64,000 nucleotides of DNA from Anarhynchus alexandrinus. Lineage: Eukaryota; Chordata; Aves; Charadriiformes; Charadriidae. Shown in pieces: positions 51,083 to 63,277 of the stretch (positions within the stretch are counted from its first letter, which is position 1; each line of letters starts with the position of its first letter). The notes under the pieces were generated by a model. It did no database searches and was not told the DNA's origin. It saw only the letters and a program-made list of their open reading frames with translations. Location: positions 2,382,779-2,446,778 of the forward strand of contig VUYV01000122.1 in assembly GCA_008711295.1 (NCBI GenBank), given 5' to 3'. Made by a program: the position numbers and the translations under genes.

Positions 51083-51111
51083 GGGGTGGGGGGTGGCGCG
51101 AGGTGGGGGGG
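51083..51111 (+). repeat. G-rich tract with quadruplex potential
   Basis: Runs G4 (51083-51086), G6 (51088-51093), GG, then G7 (51105-51111) within 29 bases. Three to four G-tracts are close enough for a G-quadruplex, though one loop is longer than the classic limit of seven. A (CT)n tract follows at 51141-51152. Confidence 0.7.
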
Positions 51112-52177
51112 AGGCGTGACCAGTGCTGTATTACCCTTTTCTCTCTCTCTCTTTTGAACTGTAACAGAATGGCTGGGTTAGTCCGCAGCATTTTACAACC
51201 CCTCTGACTTTCCTCCAATGACTAAGTCACTCTTTCTCATCTTTTGGTAGCCCTCTGACCTATACATTCCTTGATCAGTCAAAATAGTTCTACTGGCCAG
51301 TCATTATTTATGAAGGATAGGCAGAAGGGGAAAGGACCCCATTTGAATTAATAAGGTTGCCAAAGACCAAGCAACACAGAGGAGGCAGAAAAGGAATTTA
51401 TTCAGTTCTACCTATTGTACTTGTAGTGTGAAAGCGGGTGTCTGTAGTTTTAGGATATTCAGATCTTCTCAGGGCAGCATTTTGGTCAAATGCCAGGCTA
51501 TACTTGAGGAATATGTGGCTCAAATTTTAACTTTCCTTGCAATCTGTGATGCTGACCACAGGGAAATTTCATTTGTTAGTTCCCTCCTGGACAGCATGAA
51601 GACATCTTGACTTTCGTGCCCTGGGAATGGAATACTTTTCACTACGTATCACAGTGAGTGATTCTGTCTCCCCCAACAATAAGACAAACTTAGGAGGCCT
51701 TGTGTTATAAAAATTTAAGCCAACTTCTTCCCATAAGAGGTTTGGGCTGAAGAAACAAAAATCAATTTTTCTTCCTCAAGTCTTGAAGAAGGTGACAGAA
51801 ATTCAGTCATCTCTTTTCCCAGAAACTACCTTGTAACTAAAGATCAGAAAGGAGTGAGAAAATCATGACCAGAACTGACAGAGAAAGCATCTTAATATAT
51901 AAAATGTGTTTTCTTATTCCTGGAGACTGTAACTGTGTACATATAGTTACATACCTATAGCATGTACAACATAAGTACATACATATAAAAATACACACAC
52001 TATATGAAATAATTTACATGAATATAGATAAACTGTATGATATGTTTATATAGCTGTGTATCTATTAAGAAATAATGGCTATATGCTATAGAATTAATAT
52101 TTTATTTCTTGTAGTACTTACCACTATTTATGCCAAAGTGACACTCAAAATGTGTTACACAATAACTAAACACTGAC
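51112..52177. other. AT-rich non-coding stretch
   Basis: A (CT)n run at 51141-51152 and an A/T-alternating stretch near 51940-52050; no gene seen. Confidence 0.5.
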
Positions 52178-52250
52178 AAGGGTTCAAATTCCTTTCCTGA
52201 CAATTGCATGTTCTAGACCAAGCCACATCTTCAAACTAACTTATGACTTG
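52178..52250 (+). mobile_element. Possible MIR-like SINE relic
   Basis: GGGTTCAAATTCCTTTCCTG resembles a pol III B-box with the following MIR sequence (GGTTCAAATCCCAGCTCTG), and TTCTAGACCAAGCCACATC resembles GTGACCTTGGGCAAGTCAC on the same strand at about the right spacing. Only this part is visible. Confidence 0.4.
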
Positions 52251-54744
52251 GGCTGGGGAAGTACTCTTATTCATTCATGTCAGTGGCAAAACTCACATTT
52301 CAGTCAGACCAGGGTATGATCCTGTTGACCAGAGCAGCAAACATGAAAAGAAATGAAATGGCTAAATAGTAAGCAACACATAGACCATTGTGGACTTCAA
52401 CATGTACGATCCTTTGGCTTAAAAAAGGCATAAGCTTCTCCATTGCAATGAAATTAGGTCTGTAGTCCAGAGACCTGGACAAATGGGTGATATGCCCATT
52501 CTTGCCTGTCATCCTCTTGAAATACTATGCAAATGCTTTTTTTCTATCAACCTTTACATCACCTTATTTTCTACTTCTATGTGTTCACATTGAAATTTTC
52601 CATCCTGGCTGGAGCTGAATGCACATGCAATTGTTACACCAATATGTAATGTGGTCCATGCCTTCTACCTGGTGAGACTAAGGCAAGAGCTCTAGCGCAT
52701 TATTCGCTCCTCTTTCCTCATGCAATGCAAATGTAACCTTATAGCGCGTCATCTTCAGGCTGAGGTTTTTGGAAGTAAGGAAACGTGGAGATTTCTGCCT
52801 TTTTTGAGCATGAGGTTGAAGAAAAATGTCACGTTCTTTTTCTCACTTTAAGACTTGAGCAAGTCAATAGCCTCCATGCTTTGAAACATGAGATCCACCT
52901 TTGCTGGAGAGGAGAATTTGATGATACAGTGTTTGTTAACTTTATGAACATAAGGCTGAGTTCTAAATAGCTGGAAAACCAAAATGGTTGCAATGAACAA
53001 AATTCAGCAAAATTAATGAGACTTTGAAGCTCTGTTTCCAGATTTTGAGGCCATAGTTAAGTGAAGAGCTACTGCCTTGCTCCCATCATTTTTCTCTGCA
53101 ATTTCAGCTCTGAGTTGTTGATACGTGTCCAACCAGAGCAGGACATCAAAGTGAGGAAGAAAACTGTCCTTCCCATGCTCTAAATGCCTCCCTTAACTTT
53201 ATACAGTACTGACAGCTCCACGGAGAGATGCTGGCTGGTCTGAATGCCGTAAGGGTAACAGCTGAAGTGGAGACAGAAGATCAAGATTTTGGGAAGCTGA
53301 TCAGAGAGAAAGGCAAAATTTGTGGGTGTGAGGGAGACTACAGATCTATAGGCAGGAAGAATGATGCTGCCAGCAGGAAAAGGAAATGATGGGGACATCA
53401 ACAGCAGGTAAGGAGACAGAGGAAGGGGAAATTGATTTTGACTTATACTTCAAGTGGTAAATGGATATGACATGATGGAAGACCTGGGTTTAGGTGAACA
53501 AAATAACTGTGCTCAGGAGCCACTTGATAATTTGTTTTGCCCTTTTCCATCTTTTCCTTGTTGCACAAATGATTGTGTTCTTGTCTGCTTCCCACCACTC
53601 ACCCTCCCTCTTTCAAAGATTAAAATGTGGAAATTTTGTTCTGGGAATAAGCTAGTTTTTGAAGGGAAGGTTATATAGAGAGAGGATTATGTATTCCAGT
53701 GTCGTTTATGTGGATAATTTAGAACCTGTATTGTGAAAAGGTTTGTAGTTGCAGGACTCACATTCTGAAGAAATTGAATGGTGCCAGGGAGAATGCACTT
53801 CTCTTTTTCCCTCTCTCACAGAGTCCTTGTGTGATGCTAATCAGAGCAGATTTAGAGACTGCATAGTAAATAAAGCCTGAACAAAGGGACATATCCTGAG
53901 GAGAAGTAAAGAAAGTATTGACGAGTTGTTATGAAGAGCAAAGTGTCTATTGTATACTTTGAATGGAACGAGTATTGTAGGGAAAAGGAAAATCATAGGA
54001 TTAAAGCCAGCCTGTAAGCATAGGCATAGCATGCCGATTTAAAGTTTCTGGGACAACTGCAAATGGTGTTTTCCTCGGTTTTTTTGGAAGCTCGGTTTTG
54101 AAACATTAATATTCTCTAAACGGGGGATTTTTGTTTTCACTCTGTATAATTGTGTCTATGCTGATTTGTAAGTACACATTTCTGATGATAACAGCTCACC
54201 TTCCAGATCTTTGAAGACAACTCTCTTGGCAAAGAGACCTAAGGTTAATGCCTGGTATGAAGCTGTTATTCTCAGCTTCACAGTACACAAAAAATTACTG
54301 ACCTGCCTGAATAAGAAATTAATATTTTATTACTGGTTTATTTGCTGGCAGGATAGATCTCTTTAGCTTGGAAATTTTCTCTTTAAGTAATCTTACAGCA
54401 ATTTAATTTGTTTCTACCTAAGGCTTAACAGTAAATATATAAAGTAAAATATTTGTGCAGAGAAACTAAACATTTGAAATGTCATGGTGGATCAAAGTTG
54501 GCTATATTTCCTAAATTACAGGAACGCAGAGGTTATCTAGCAAAGGCACAAACAGTAAAAGAGAGTTACTGAAAAAAAGTTTTATTGTATATGTTGAAAT
54601 ACTATTAAAACAAAAATTACACAATGAACTTGTTTACTACAGCAATCCAGTTTCATTCCCAGCTGATGTGTAAATATGATAAAAATGTTTATTTGGTTAA
54701 GTATATTAACAAAGAACACGATTTTTTTTCCTGCAATTGCAAAA
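52251..54744. other. AT-rich non-coding stretch
   Basis: No gene or recognisable element is seen. Confidence 0.5.
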
Positions 54745-56036
54745 AGATAAAGAAGGAACAAATGACCTGGGGCAGGTATCGTAATGACAAAGGATGTGGA
54801 AAGACTTGGTGCCTCCTTTGGCTAGGTCTTTATTGTGGCAAGGTTGGCTTTTAGGCCCATGATACATCCTGTGTCCAGTGGCAGAGTCTCTGGGAATGAA
54901 CCCTACTAATGGTAGAGGAAGACCAGGCAAAGGACCACTTAAGCAAACCAGAGAAGCATAAATCTGTGAGACTGGGTATGTTCAAGGATGCTGAGGAAAC
55001 AGTCTGAAGTCGCAGGGCTGCTTTCTGGCATCTTTGAGAGGTTGTGGCCATTCAAGAACGTCCCTGGTGACTAGAAAAAGGCAAATCAGTCTACATTCAT
55101 GAAAGGCAAGGAGAAGAATTCAGAGAACTAGAGGCCAGTCAGTCCACTCTTGGCCCTGAAGAAGGTTATGGAGCAAATTCTACTGATTTACCATTCCCAG
55201 GGACACAAAACCCATGGTGACTGTTAACAACTACTTTGCATTCACTAAGGGAAAATTGTGTCTGACCAACCTGATTGCCTTCGAGGATGAGACAACTGGC
55301 TTGGTGGATTAGGGGAGAGCAGAGGATATTGTTTACTCTGACTGTAACAGAGCCTTGGACGTGGTCTTCCATAGTAGTATTTCTGCAGCCGAAGTGGTAA
55401 AAATAGGCTGGACAGCTGGAAAACTTGCTAGGCTGCCAAAAGATGATCAGTGGTGTGAAGTCCAAGTGGCAGGTGACTATTAGTGGCATTCCTCAACAGC
55501 TGATACAGGGGCAAATACTGATTAACGTCTCTATTAATGAGCTGAGTGGTGAGAATGATGATAAATCCTCTCAGGTTTGCAGATGACACCGTATCATGGG
55601 GGACCAACCAATGCATTGGAGGGTAGGACTGTCATTCAGAGAGATTTCAGTAAGCTAGAGAAACAGGCTGACAGAAATGTCATGGAGCTCAATAGTGGCA
55701 GACTGAAGAACATAAGGCTGGGGGGAGATCTAAATGTCACTTTCAACTTCTTAAAAGGGATTTATAGAGAAGATGGAGCTAGACCTTTGTCAGAGGTTCA
55801 CAGCAAAAGGGCAAGAGGTAATGAACAGAGGCTGCAGCAAGGGAAATTGTAATTAGATGTAAGAAAAAAAATCTTTCACTGAGAGGATGGTCAAACACTG
55901 GAACAGGTTGCTCAGAGCATTCTGGTTTCGTCATTTCCAGCTATAGCTAAATTTGAAATTATCCCTGCACTGAGATGGGAGTTGGGTAGAGATGACTCCC
56001 AAAGCCTTTCCAACCTGACATCTTTAATGATGTGAA
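54745..56036 (+). mobile_element. Older CR1 LINE with internal deletion and RT remnant
   Basis: A plus-strand CR1 of about 1.3 kb, more diverged than the two minus-strand copies. Segments in order: GACAAAGGATGTGGAAAGAC (54787), GAAGACCAGGCAAAGGACCA (54919), GACTAGAAAAAGGCAAATCA (55070), GACCAACCTGATTGCCTTCG (55263), and the catalytic FADD box TTTGCAGATGAC at 55576-55587. The text then jumps near 55700 from the segment just after the RT palm to GAACATAAGGCTGGGGGGAG, an internal deletion of several hundred bases relative to a full CR1. It ends with GAACAGGTTGCTCAGAGCAT (55900) and CTTTCCAACCTGACATCTTT. The frame has many stops. It is the only copy here that reaches upstream of the RT core into the ORF2 middle. 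Confidence 0.95.
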
Positions 56037-56332
56037 GAAGAAACTGGTAATTACAGAATTCTAGGACCCAGGTTTATAATGTTAGAAAAGGCCCTTTAGA
56101 TGGTCAAGTCTATCATTTCCCAGAGATTGCTACTTGATACATGCATAGAAGAGGTGTTAGAGTGACTTTCCTGTTTGTGTGAATGTAGACAAGGAGCTAC
56201 CATGGTTACTGTCCTCCACAAAACATTGTAGACAGTCTTTTGGTCTTTGAAACACAAATTGCAGCAAAGCAGCACATCACATGCATAGCTTAGCTTTATT
56301 TGCAGCATAACTGAGAATGGAGCTCATCCTAC
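56037..56332. other. Short non-coding spacer
   Basis: Nothing recognised. Confidence 0.5.
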
Positions 56333-56362
56333 TCTATTTTATCATCCTACTGATAAAATAGA
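56333..56362. other. Perfect 12-bp inverted repeat
   Basis: TCTATTTTATCA (56333-56344) and TGATAAAATAGA (56351-56362) are exact reverse complements with a 6-base loop. No role is known; the stem is too short for a typical microRNA precursor. Confidence 0.9.
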
Positions 56363-58197
56363 CTCTGGACCTTCAGAAGGACTTGGGTAGGAAGTATTAG
56401 TAACTTGTTTACTGGCTGAAAAGTGCACAAGTTTGTAAGTGACTTCTGTCCTAGAAACTTCCTAAATCTTCTGCCCTGGAATATTATCAAACGTTTTCAA
56501 ATACTTTCTTTTAAGGCTGATAGTTATCCCGAAAGATACATTGGAGTAGTTCTTGTTCTATGTAGTAGTTAACCAATATGTGGTCATACTGACTTAGATC
56601 AGATATAGCCAATTTCTTAGATTTTACTACGTCTATTTTAGTTTCTTCTGCTGCATGCAGGGTAATTTTTTGAATAGTTTAATGCATATCTCCTCTATGC
56701 TATTCATATGATTAATACAGAAGGTTTTATTGTCATAGACAGGCATAGGAAAGTCAGAGTTTTAAAACCTATTTGGGGTGTCAGTAAAACTATGGTCATA
56801 CTAAGGAAAGACTTTGATAATTTCAAAGAATTTAGGATGTATTTGTGAGTATGTTGATAGTTTTGTTTCATACTGTGACACACTCCCTGAGGATCATTGT
56901 GTTTTTGGCATGCTTTCCAATACCTTAATGTACGTGAAAGAGGCTAATGGTTATCACAGTCACCAAAAGGCATTTCTTCCTCTTTTAACCCCTGTGATAC
57001 CCATTCTTAAACTAATGCGTGTAGCTGAAATTTATATGTAGATGTGTGGGAGAATTTTCAGGCAGATAAGCGCATCTTCAGGAGCCCAAATATCCTACTA
57101 TAAGATTCACCTCATCCCGTGTTTAGGACTGATTTGTGGTTTGGTATCTTGTTTACTTCGCTGTCATCCTTACTTCCTGTATTCTGTAATTCTGCAATCC
57201 TGTGGACATGCAAATATCAGTTTGACACACCAAATTTTACCTCCTGACCTTAATCTGGTTAATCAGCTCCTTGACTGCCGGAGGGATGAAACTCCTCAGC
57301 CCATTAATAGTAGTGTGCACTTAGTACTATGCAACTGTTTTTCTATAAGCCTGTATATTAACAAACACAATAGTATTGTCCACTTGGGGTAAACACAAAT
57401 AACTTTTTACAGGCTTTGAAGCAAAAACAGGCAGGAAGCTAACAGATAATTTTGCAACAAAGCGCATTTATGGTGACTTGTCCTTCAGCATCACTCTTCA
57501 AAGTATGCCATAAAATGCAAATATTAAGGTGCACTTGCAAAATAAGTTAACTTAAAATACATTATATTAATAAAATTTTCTTGTTTATGCCAATACTATT
57601 GTATTATAGGTCAATATCGCATAAAATCATTGGCTGCCCACACACTAATTTGCACTATAAAATGAAGTTCGAGTTAAATATACTCTTTTTAATTTCTTTC
57701 CTTCAAGAAATAGAAAACTATTTCCTTGACTAGTTTTCCAGAAAATTCAGTACATGATGCAAACATCTGTGTCCATTTTCTTGCTGGCAGTATGGCCATA
57801 AGCCTGAGGAATTCTCAAGTGACACTTGTTTTAATTTGTTTCTGACACATCTGGCCTTGATTATATTCACTTTGCATAGATGGAAACCGTTGCTCTAAAC
57901 TTTTTGGGGTGTTATTTGAAGGGATGTTTTGTAATAGTCACAAAAATTACTAAAGAAGGAGGATTTATGTTCAAAGTTTCTTTTAAAAAGTCAATCATGA
58001 CTGCAGGAAACTTAATTGATTGTTCAGTCTGTACACGTTAGATGGGCATTGAAAGAAGAATCTTAATTTTCTAACATTTTGTTAGGAACATCGAGATCTA
58101 TTCTTTCCAAGATGGATGCAGGACACTACATGGTTCAGGAAACTGGTAATGCAACACCGAGCCTATTATTACACAATTCACTGCCTCAGATTCAGAC
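56363..58197. other. AT-rich non-coding stretch
   Basis: No gene is seen. A perfect POU octamer ATGCAAAT lies at 57515-57522 in an AT-rich block (about 57420-57660) with few simple repeats; conservation cannot be judged here. Confidence 0.5.
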
Positions 58198-58224
58198 ATG
58201 GTGATGACTGAAAGTCATTACCAT
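58198..58224 (+). other. 12-bp hairpin with one G-T wobble
   Basis: ATGGTGATGACT pairs with AGTCATTACCAT across a 3-base GAA loop; one pair (203/219) is G-T. Transcribed, this would be a stable 27-nt stem-loop. No flanking pairing extends it to microRNA size. Confidence 0.85.
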
Positions 58225-61200
58225 CTGACAACTGCTCCATAAATTTACGTCAAAGGGAATGATGATTCCAGTCTGGTTTGTTAAGGGCATCTGTCCGCTT
58301 AATAAAATCATCTCTATTATTGGGTTAGATTTCAAAGACTAAGCAGCAATAGAAAACAACCATTCAAGAAAAGACTCGAGAGTGCAGCAGGCTTGTGCAA
58401 ATAAATACTCTCTGCCCTTGTGCCTCCTGGGAGCTTTCTGGAATCCTTAATTGATTCACAGACCTCAGCCGCTCTTGAAGGCTGAACAAACTAAAGGGAG
58501 TTTGCTTAGCTGTTTTCCTTGAGAGAGAGTCCATGATACTTTCTCACCAATATAAAGATGTTGCATTCAATCAGTGATGCTGCATGTGGGGTTGGAATGG
58601 GGATCAGTCTCTCCCAAAAGCAATAGTTTTCTGATCTAAAACTTAAATATTTTCTGAATCTCCTGAGAAAGTCTTTCAATCCCACATTTCCACTATTGCA
58701 ATTTAATGTTTATAGGATTACATCTTCAGTGTGAGACAGTGATTAGTTCTCTGTTTCAGGGGAAAACAGGACATCTGACAAGCTGTCAACGCCATATCTT
58801 TTAGTACACATTGTGTTCTTTTGTTCTCTGAATAAGCGGCATAAATGTGATGATAATATGGATGTGGGCATATAAATAACTAGTTTAAGTCTCTCTCATG
58901 CAACTATGTTAAAAATAGGTATGAGGTTCAGGAATTTAGGTTAGATAACTTTAATTCCATACCTGGAAAATTATCTTATTTATGTTAGTGGAAAATGAAA
59001 TAAAACAAAAATATGCTTTTGTTTTTTCTATCAACCATACTGTGTGCAAACGTATGGGTATTTCATAAAGTAAATTTTTTTTGCAATTGACATGAAGATT
59101 TTTTTTTTGCTGTAAACTCAGGCTTGTACTTTTTTTTCCTTTTTTTTTCCCCTTGCACTGCATTTCCAAGTGAGATTAAACCTCTTATAACATAAACTGA
59201 TTATATTCAAAAGTCATTTCATGTAGCAGCTACAGGCCAATGACTATTCAGCATTTATTTCAACAATCCTGACAGGTGTGCAGATGGTTGTTGCCCTACT
59301 AAGTTGTATCTTCTTAAGTTAGTTTCTCTGTGTAAATTGATGTCACCCTATGAAACTCAAAGTATATGTTTGAATTTAGCTACAGATGTATTAGATCAGA
59401 ACAATGCACTCTGAGTGTGCGTTCTAGGCATATTCAGACCATGTATCAAAAGCTGAGGCAAGAACTAAACAGGAAAGCTACAGCCTAGCATCTTCTTAAG
59501 TGAGGAAGGAAATGGTAAATGCAGAACTCAAAAATATGTATTGTGGTTTTGGGATACCTAAGTGTGAGTGTAGTAAGTCTGAATTTTTAGGTATTTTGTT
59601 TTCCTTGTCCTTCTCTTCTGACATTCCCATTTTCCTGTTGCCGTGCACACAAACATCCTCAGTTTTGTCAGGATGCCTGTTTATAGGGCCATTCTTTCAA
59701 CCCAATCAAGGAATTGATTTGGGCTAATAAAAAAGGCAGTCAGAGAAGGCTTTTTTTCATTTTTCAGAGAGAATCCTAATCAGAGCTGTAGCACAGGCTA
59801 TCAAATCATTGTGCCAGCACAGTAGGAAGCAAAGTGCACCATAAGACAGGGAAAGGAATAGTTTACACTGCTGTTGTCACTAAACATTTTGCACTTGAAA
59901 CGATAGTTTTAGAGGAGTTCCAATAAACACGTAAGTATTGCTGTGTGTTTTCAACCAGCTACTAACAGCTGCCCACCAAAGAGCCCAACAAGTGGAAAAG
60001 GAAAAGACAAGTGGGCTTACTTACTGGAGATTCAAATTAAGTGGGAAAACTGGGTTGATAGCAGCTGTGTGCCTTTACTTAGAAACCAGCTACATGATAT
60101 TTTAGAGACGCTGTTTCTAAGCTTCAGTGTGTGAGTCAAGAAATTTGACTCATAACCTGACACAAAATAAAAAGCAAAGGGTATAAGAAAGTGGCAGACG
60201 AGAGGGATCAGATTTGCTGGCTGTTACCTTGATAGCTTTTTTGGCAAGCGATAAAGGTGGCCTCTGATTTTAAGCAGCCAAGGGGTACACAACCTGAACT
60301 AGGGTCAGTATCACAGGAGGAAATAAAAGGCATGCGCTGCCCCAGAGTCTAACACATAAAATTGAATAAGCTGTCAGCTTTATGTAACTATTTACTCTAG
60401 GGTGGAAATTAGTAGTTACCTTAGCAACACTAGTATCACCCGAGACATAGCCACGCTGACTCTGATTTACAGAGATGCATTTACTTTGACAATGTATTAA
60501 GTAACCTTTCTGAATGTTTTACTGTGGTTTTATGACGAATGAGATGTATTGCAGCCAAGAAAAATGGTTTCTCCAGATTTCAAAGTGCTACATGCTGGTC
60601 AGACCCTTACCTGGCATAAATCCAAGAGACTTCATCGCCAATGAAATAATGTTGATTTATTGCGATGGAAGAACCAGCTTATCATTTTGAGCAGTGCCGT
60701 GCTTTATTACCAGTCACTCTTTTTACTTGTCAGGTATGAGGGGGTTTGATTTGCTTTCCACGGTATTTGTAATATCATGGTCATGAAAATGAGAATGGTT
60801 AACAAGCCTTGGTGCTGCCAGATCTACTGGCGTAATTGAAATGTGCCTTTACCACTAAATTCAGGGTTGGCTTAGATTCCCTGCTGTCACAGAATACTTC
60901 AAATATTAAGGACACAACAAAGAAGTTATTACTGAAAGCACAGCTTTCTATCAGGAAAGTTCTGAATCTAACCCTATGATACTGTATGGTTCACATTACG
61001 TGCTAGTTGAATTATTTAATCCAAAAAAGTTGCCACCAGTCCAAGCTTCCTTATATACATACCACACAGCCATCTTCAAAAGATGCATTAAACTATATTG
61101 AATCCTATTTTAAATACTCCAAGCAAGAGCAAGTCTGCCATCTTCCAGGCTAAATTGTTATTAGATCTCAATACACAGAAACTGCACCTTATTTGGATGT

Positions 61201-62159
61201 TGAATTTATTGGATTTTTAGCTATTTCAGCTCACGTATTGTGGGTGAATTCTGATACTGCAGATATTCATGTTACTTTAAAACATAGGTACTCTACATAC
61301 ACTGAGAGGGTTTATCCTCACTCTTCTCCATAGCAAACTAAACAGATTGAATTTATGGCATGCCTTTCTCAGTCATTTTGGGGACCTTTCTTAGAACTCT
61401 AGTAAAATCTCCCCTTGGAGCACAGACACCAAACAGTGAGACATGGTATCCTTCTACCACCCATAGACATCTTGTCCTTAGAGGCAAAAGGCTTTCCTAA
61501 CTGTGTTTCATTTTCTTATGCCTCCTAGGTCTACAGTTTACTGGGTGTGAGGAGGCTAAGTATTGATTTTTTATTTTGTTTCTCCATTTATATACTCTTT
61601 TCCCACCTGGAATTCTTGTCCTGGCAAATTTTGAGAAACTGTTCTTTGGCCAGGATTTCCAGGTATGTGTCAGCTCTATTCTAAATGTAGGGTTTCAGCC
61701 ATACTGCAAACGGGCCATAAGGTACATGCAGAAAGCCATAAGAGCTGCCACATGTTCAAACATCTGAGGCATACGCAGCATGGGCATGCTGTGGATGGAA
61801 AAAAGATGCAGAGTAACCCCATTGCTTTCTGAGAATACTTGAATTCTGTGTATAGACTACAAAGATACAAGCCACACTTGTAAATAGTGGTATACTGTGA
61901 GGTTTCCAAAAAGTGCTGGACTGACGGTGCATGCATTAGGCAATTCCCAAGCAATACATATGTGCTGCAGTTTTCCAGGAAATTCCAAATTAGCATAATT
62001 CCCATTTTATATAACCAAGGAACAACTGATCCATTTAACTGCGTCGTTGATGCCAGAGCTCGTGTCCAAGTTGTTCCCTGCAATGACTCAATAGGCTTTC
62101 TTTGACTGATGCTTTCTGGAGCTAACTCTACTACCCTGCAGGGTAAAATCTTCATTCTT
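58225..62159. other. AT-rich non-coding stretch
   Basis: No gene or clear element is seen. The 159-codon minus frame at 61676-62155 has no recognisable domain. Confidence 0.5.
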
Positions 62160-62430
62160 TATTACCAAGTGCATTTCCTTGTGTTTTGCCATACTAATAC
62201 ACACTGTTGCTTTGACAACATCCTAACCAGTCAATTCACACCTTTCTGTAGCAGAAAATTGTTTTCATTGTTACTTACTATACTGTAACCTTCATTCTAT
62301 CTGCAGACATCACTAGGTATCACCTAGACCGCTGATAAAATTACTGAATAATTTTGGATGACAGATTGATCCCTACTGGACTTTCCTAATAATTCCTTTA
62401 TGACCTATAACCAAATATGTTTTTGAGAGA
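62160..62430 (-). mobile_element. Possible ancient CR1/L3-like LINE relic
   Basis: TTCATTCTATCTGCAGACAT and then AATAATTTTGGATGACAGAT followed by TGATCCCTACTGGACTTTCC resemble the reverse complement of the RT region of old CR1/L3-type LINEs (GTCATCTGCAAA..., then AATAGCACTGGACCCAGCAC CGATCCCTGCGGAACCCC). The order and strand agree, but divergence is extreme and the ends are vague. An alignment is needed to confirm it. Confidence 0.35.
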
Positions 62431-63250
62431 TCTGTCAGTGATTCAACTCTTATTCCTTTTATTGTGCCCTGTTATTTTTTTTCTTAAAAATCTTGCCAAG
62501 ATGAAAGTAGAAAGAAGTTAAATGCTTTCAGGAAATACTAGTATATTCCATTGATGTTATTGCCATATAATGTAACCATGCCCAGAAAGAGATAACAGAA
62601 CCGTATCTTTTAATAAGACCCACTTCTCATGACTAACATCAATTACATTTTTACCTTGAATTTCTGTTGTTGATGCTATAGAATCTTGAGTGAACTGTTT
62701 TTTATTTTTGTGTAAGGTTTGACTCAAGACAGTGTTTGTTTAGTACACCCAGCAATTTATTTATCAGAACCCTTTCTTAATATCAAAACTTGATCTTGAC
62801 TTTTTAAATCCTTTAAAACTTTCTCAGATTGATTCAGACTTGTGACTCAAGTAAAGGTCCCTTGTTTGCAGGGACAAACTATTCAGCTGTTTCCTTGAAA
62901 ACATCCACTCCAGTCAGGTCAAAACATTATTTTTAAAGGGTTACAGATTCTGCTACTGCATCATATTCTCCCATTATGTTAATGATCATTATTAATTTTT
63001 TCTATCCCTGTATTAAACTTGCTATTCTTGCCATAACATTTTAGTACATGTGGAAAGCTCCTCTTGTTTTGTACCAATTATGACTGCAATTGTCAGGTGA
63101 ATGTTTATTTACCACTACTTCTGATTTTTCTATATATGGTTAATAACAGCCTGCTTCCTCATCTAATGTTCTTTTCTGTTCCTAATATACAAAAGCTATT
63201 TCTTTTTCTTTCTTTCATGTTGGTTACAGGTTTGAGGTTTGGGGGGTTTT
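62431..63250. other. AT-rich non-coding stretch
   Basis: No gene is seen; may contain more of the decayed LINE relic upstream. Confidence 0.45.
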
Positions 63251-63277
63251 GTTTGTTTGTTTGTTTGTTTGTTTTTT
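63251..63277. repeat. (GTTT)n microsatellite
   Basis: Five exact GTTT units followed by GTTTTTT. It is preceded by a G6T4 run. Confidence 0.95.

Noticed and set aside
55577..55852. 91-codon plus-strand frame as a host gene
   Set aside because: It lies wholly inside the older CR1 and spans its internal deletion junction; the translation is CR1-derived.
61676..62155. 159-codon minus-strand open frame, the longest in the window
   Set aside because: No domain, and a length near the chance maximum for 64 kb in six frames. It is cysteine- and leucine-rich without a recognisable pattern.
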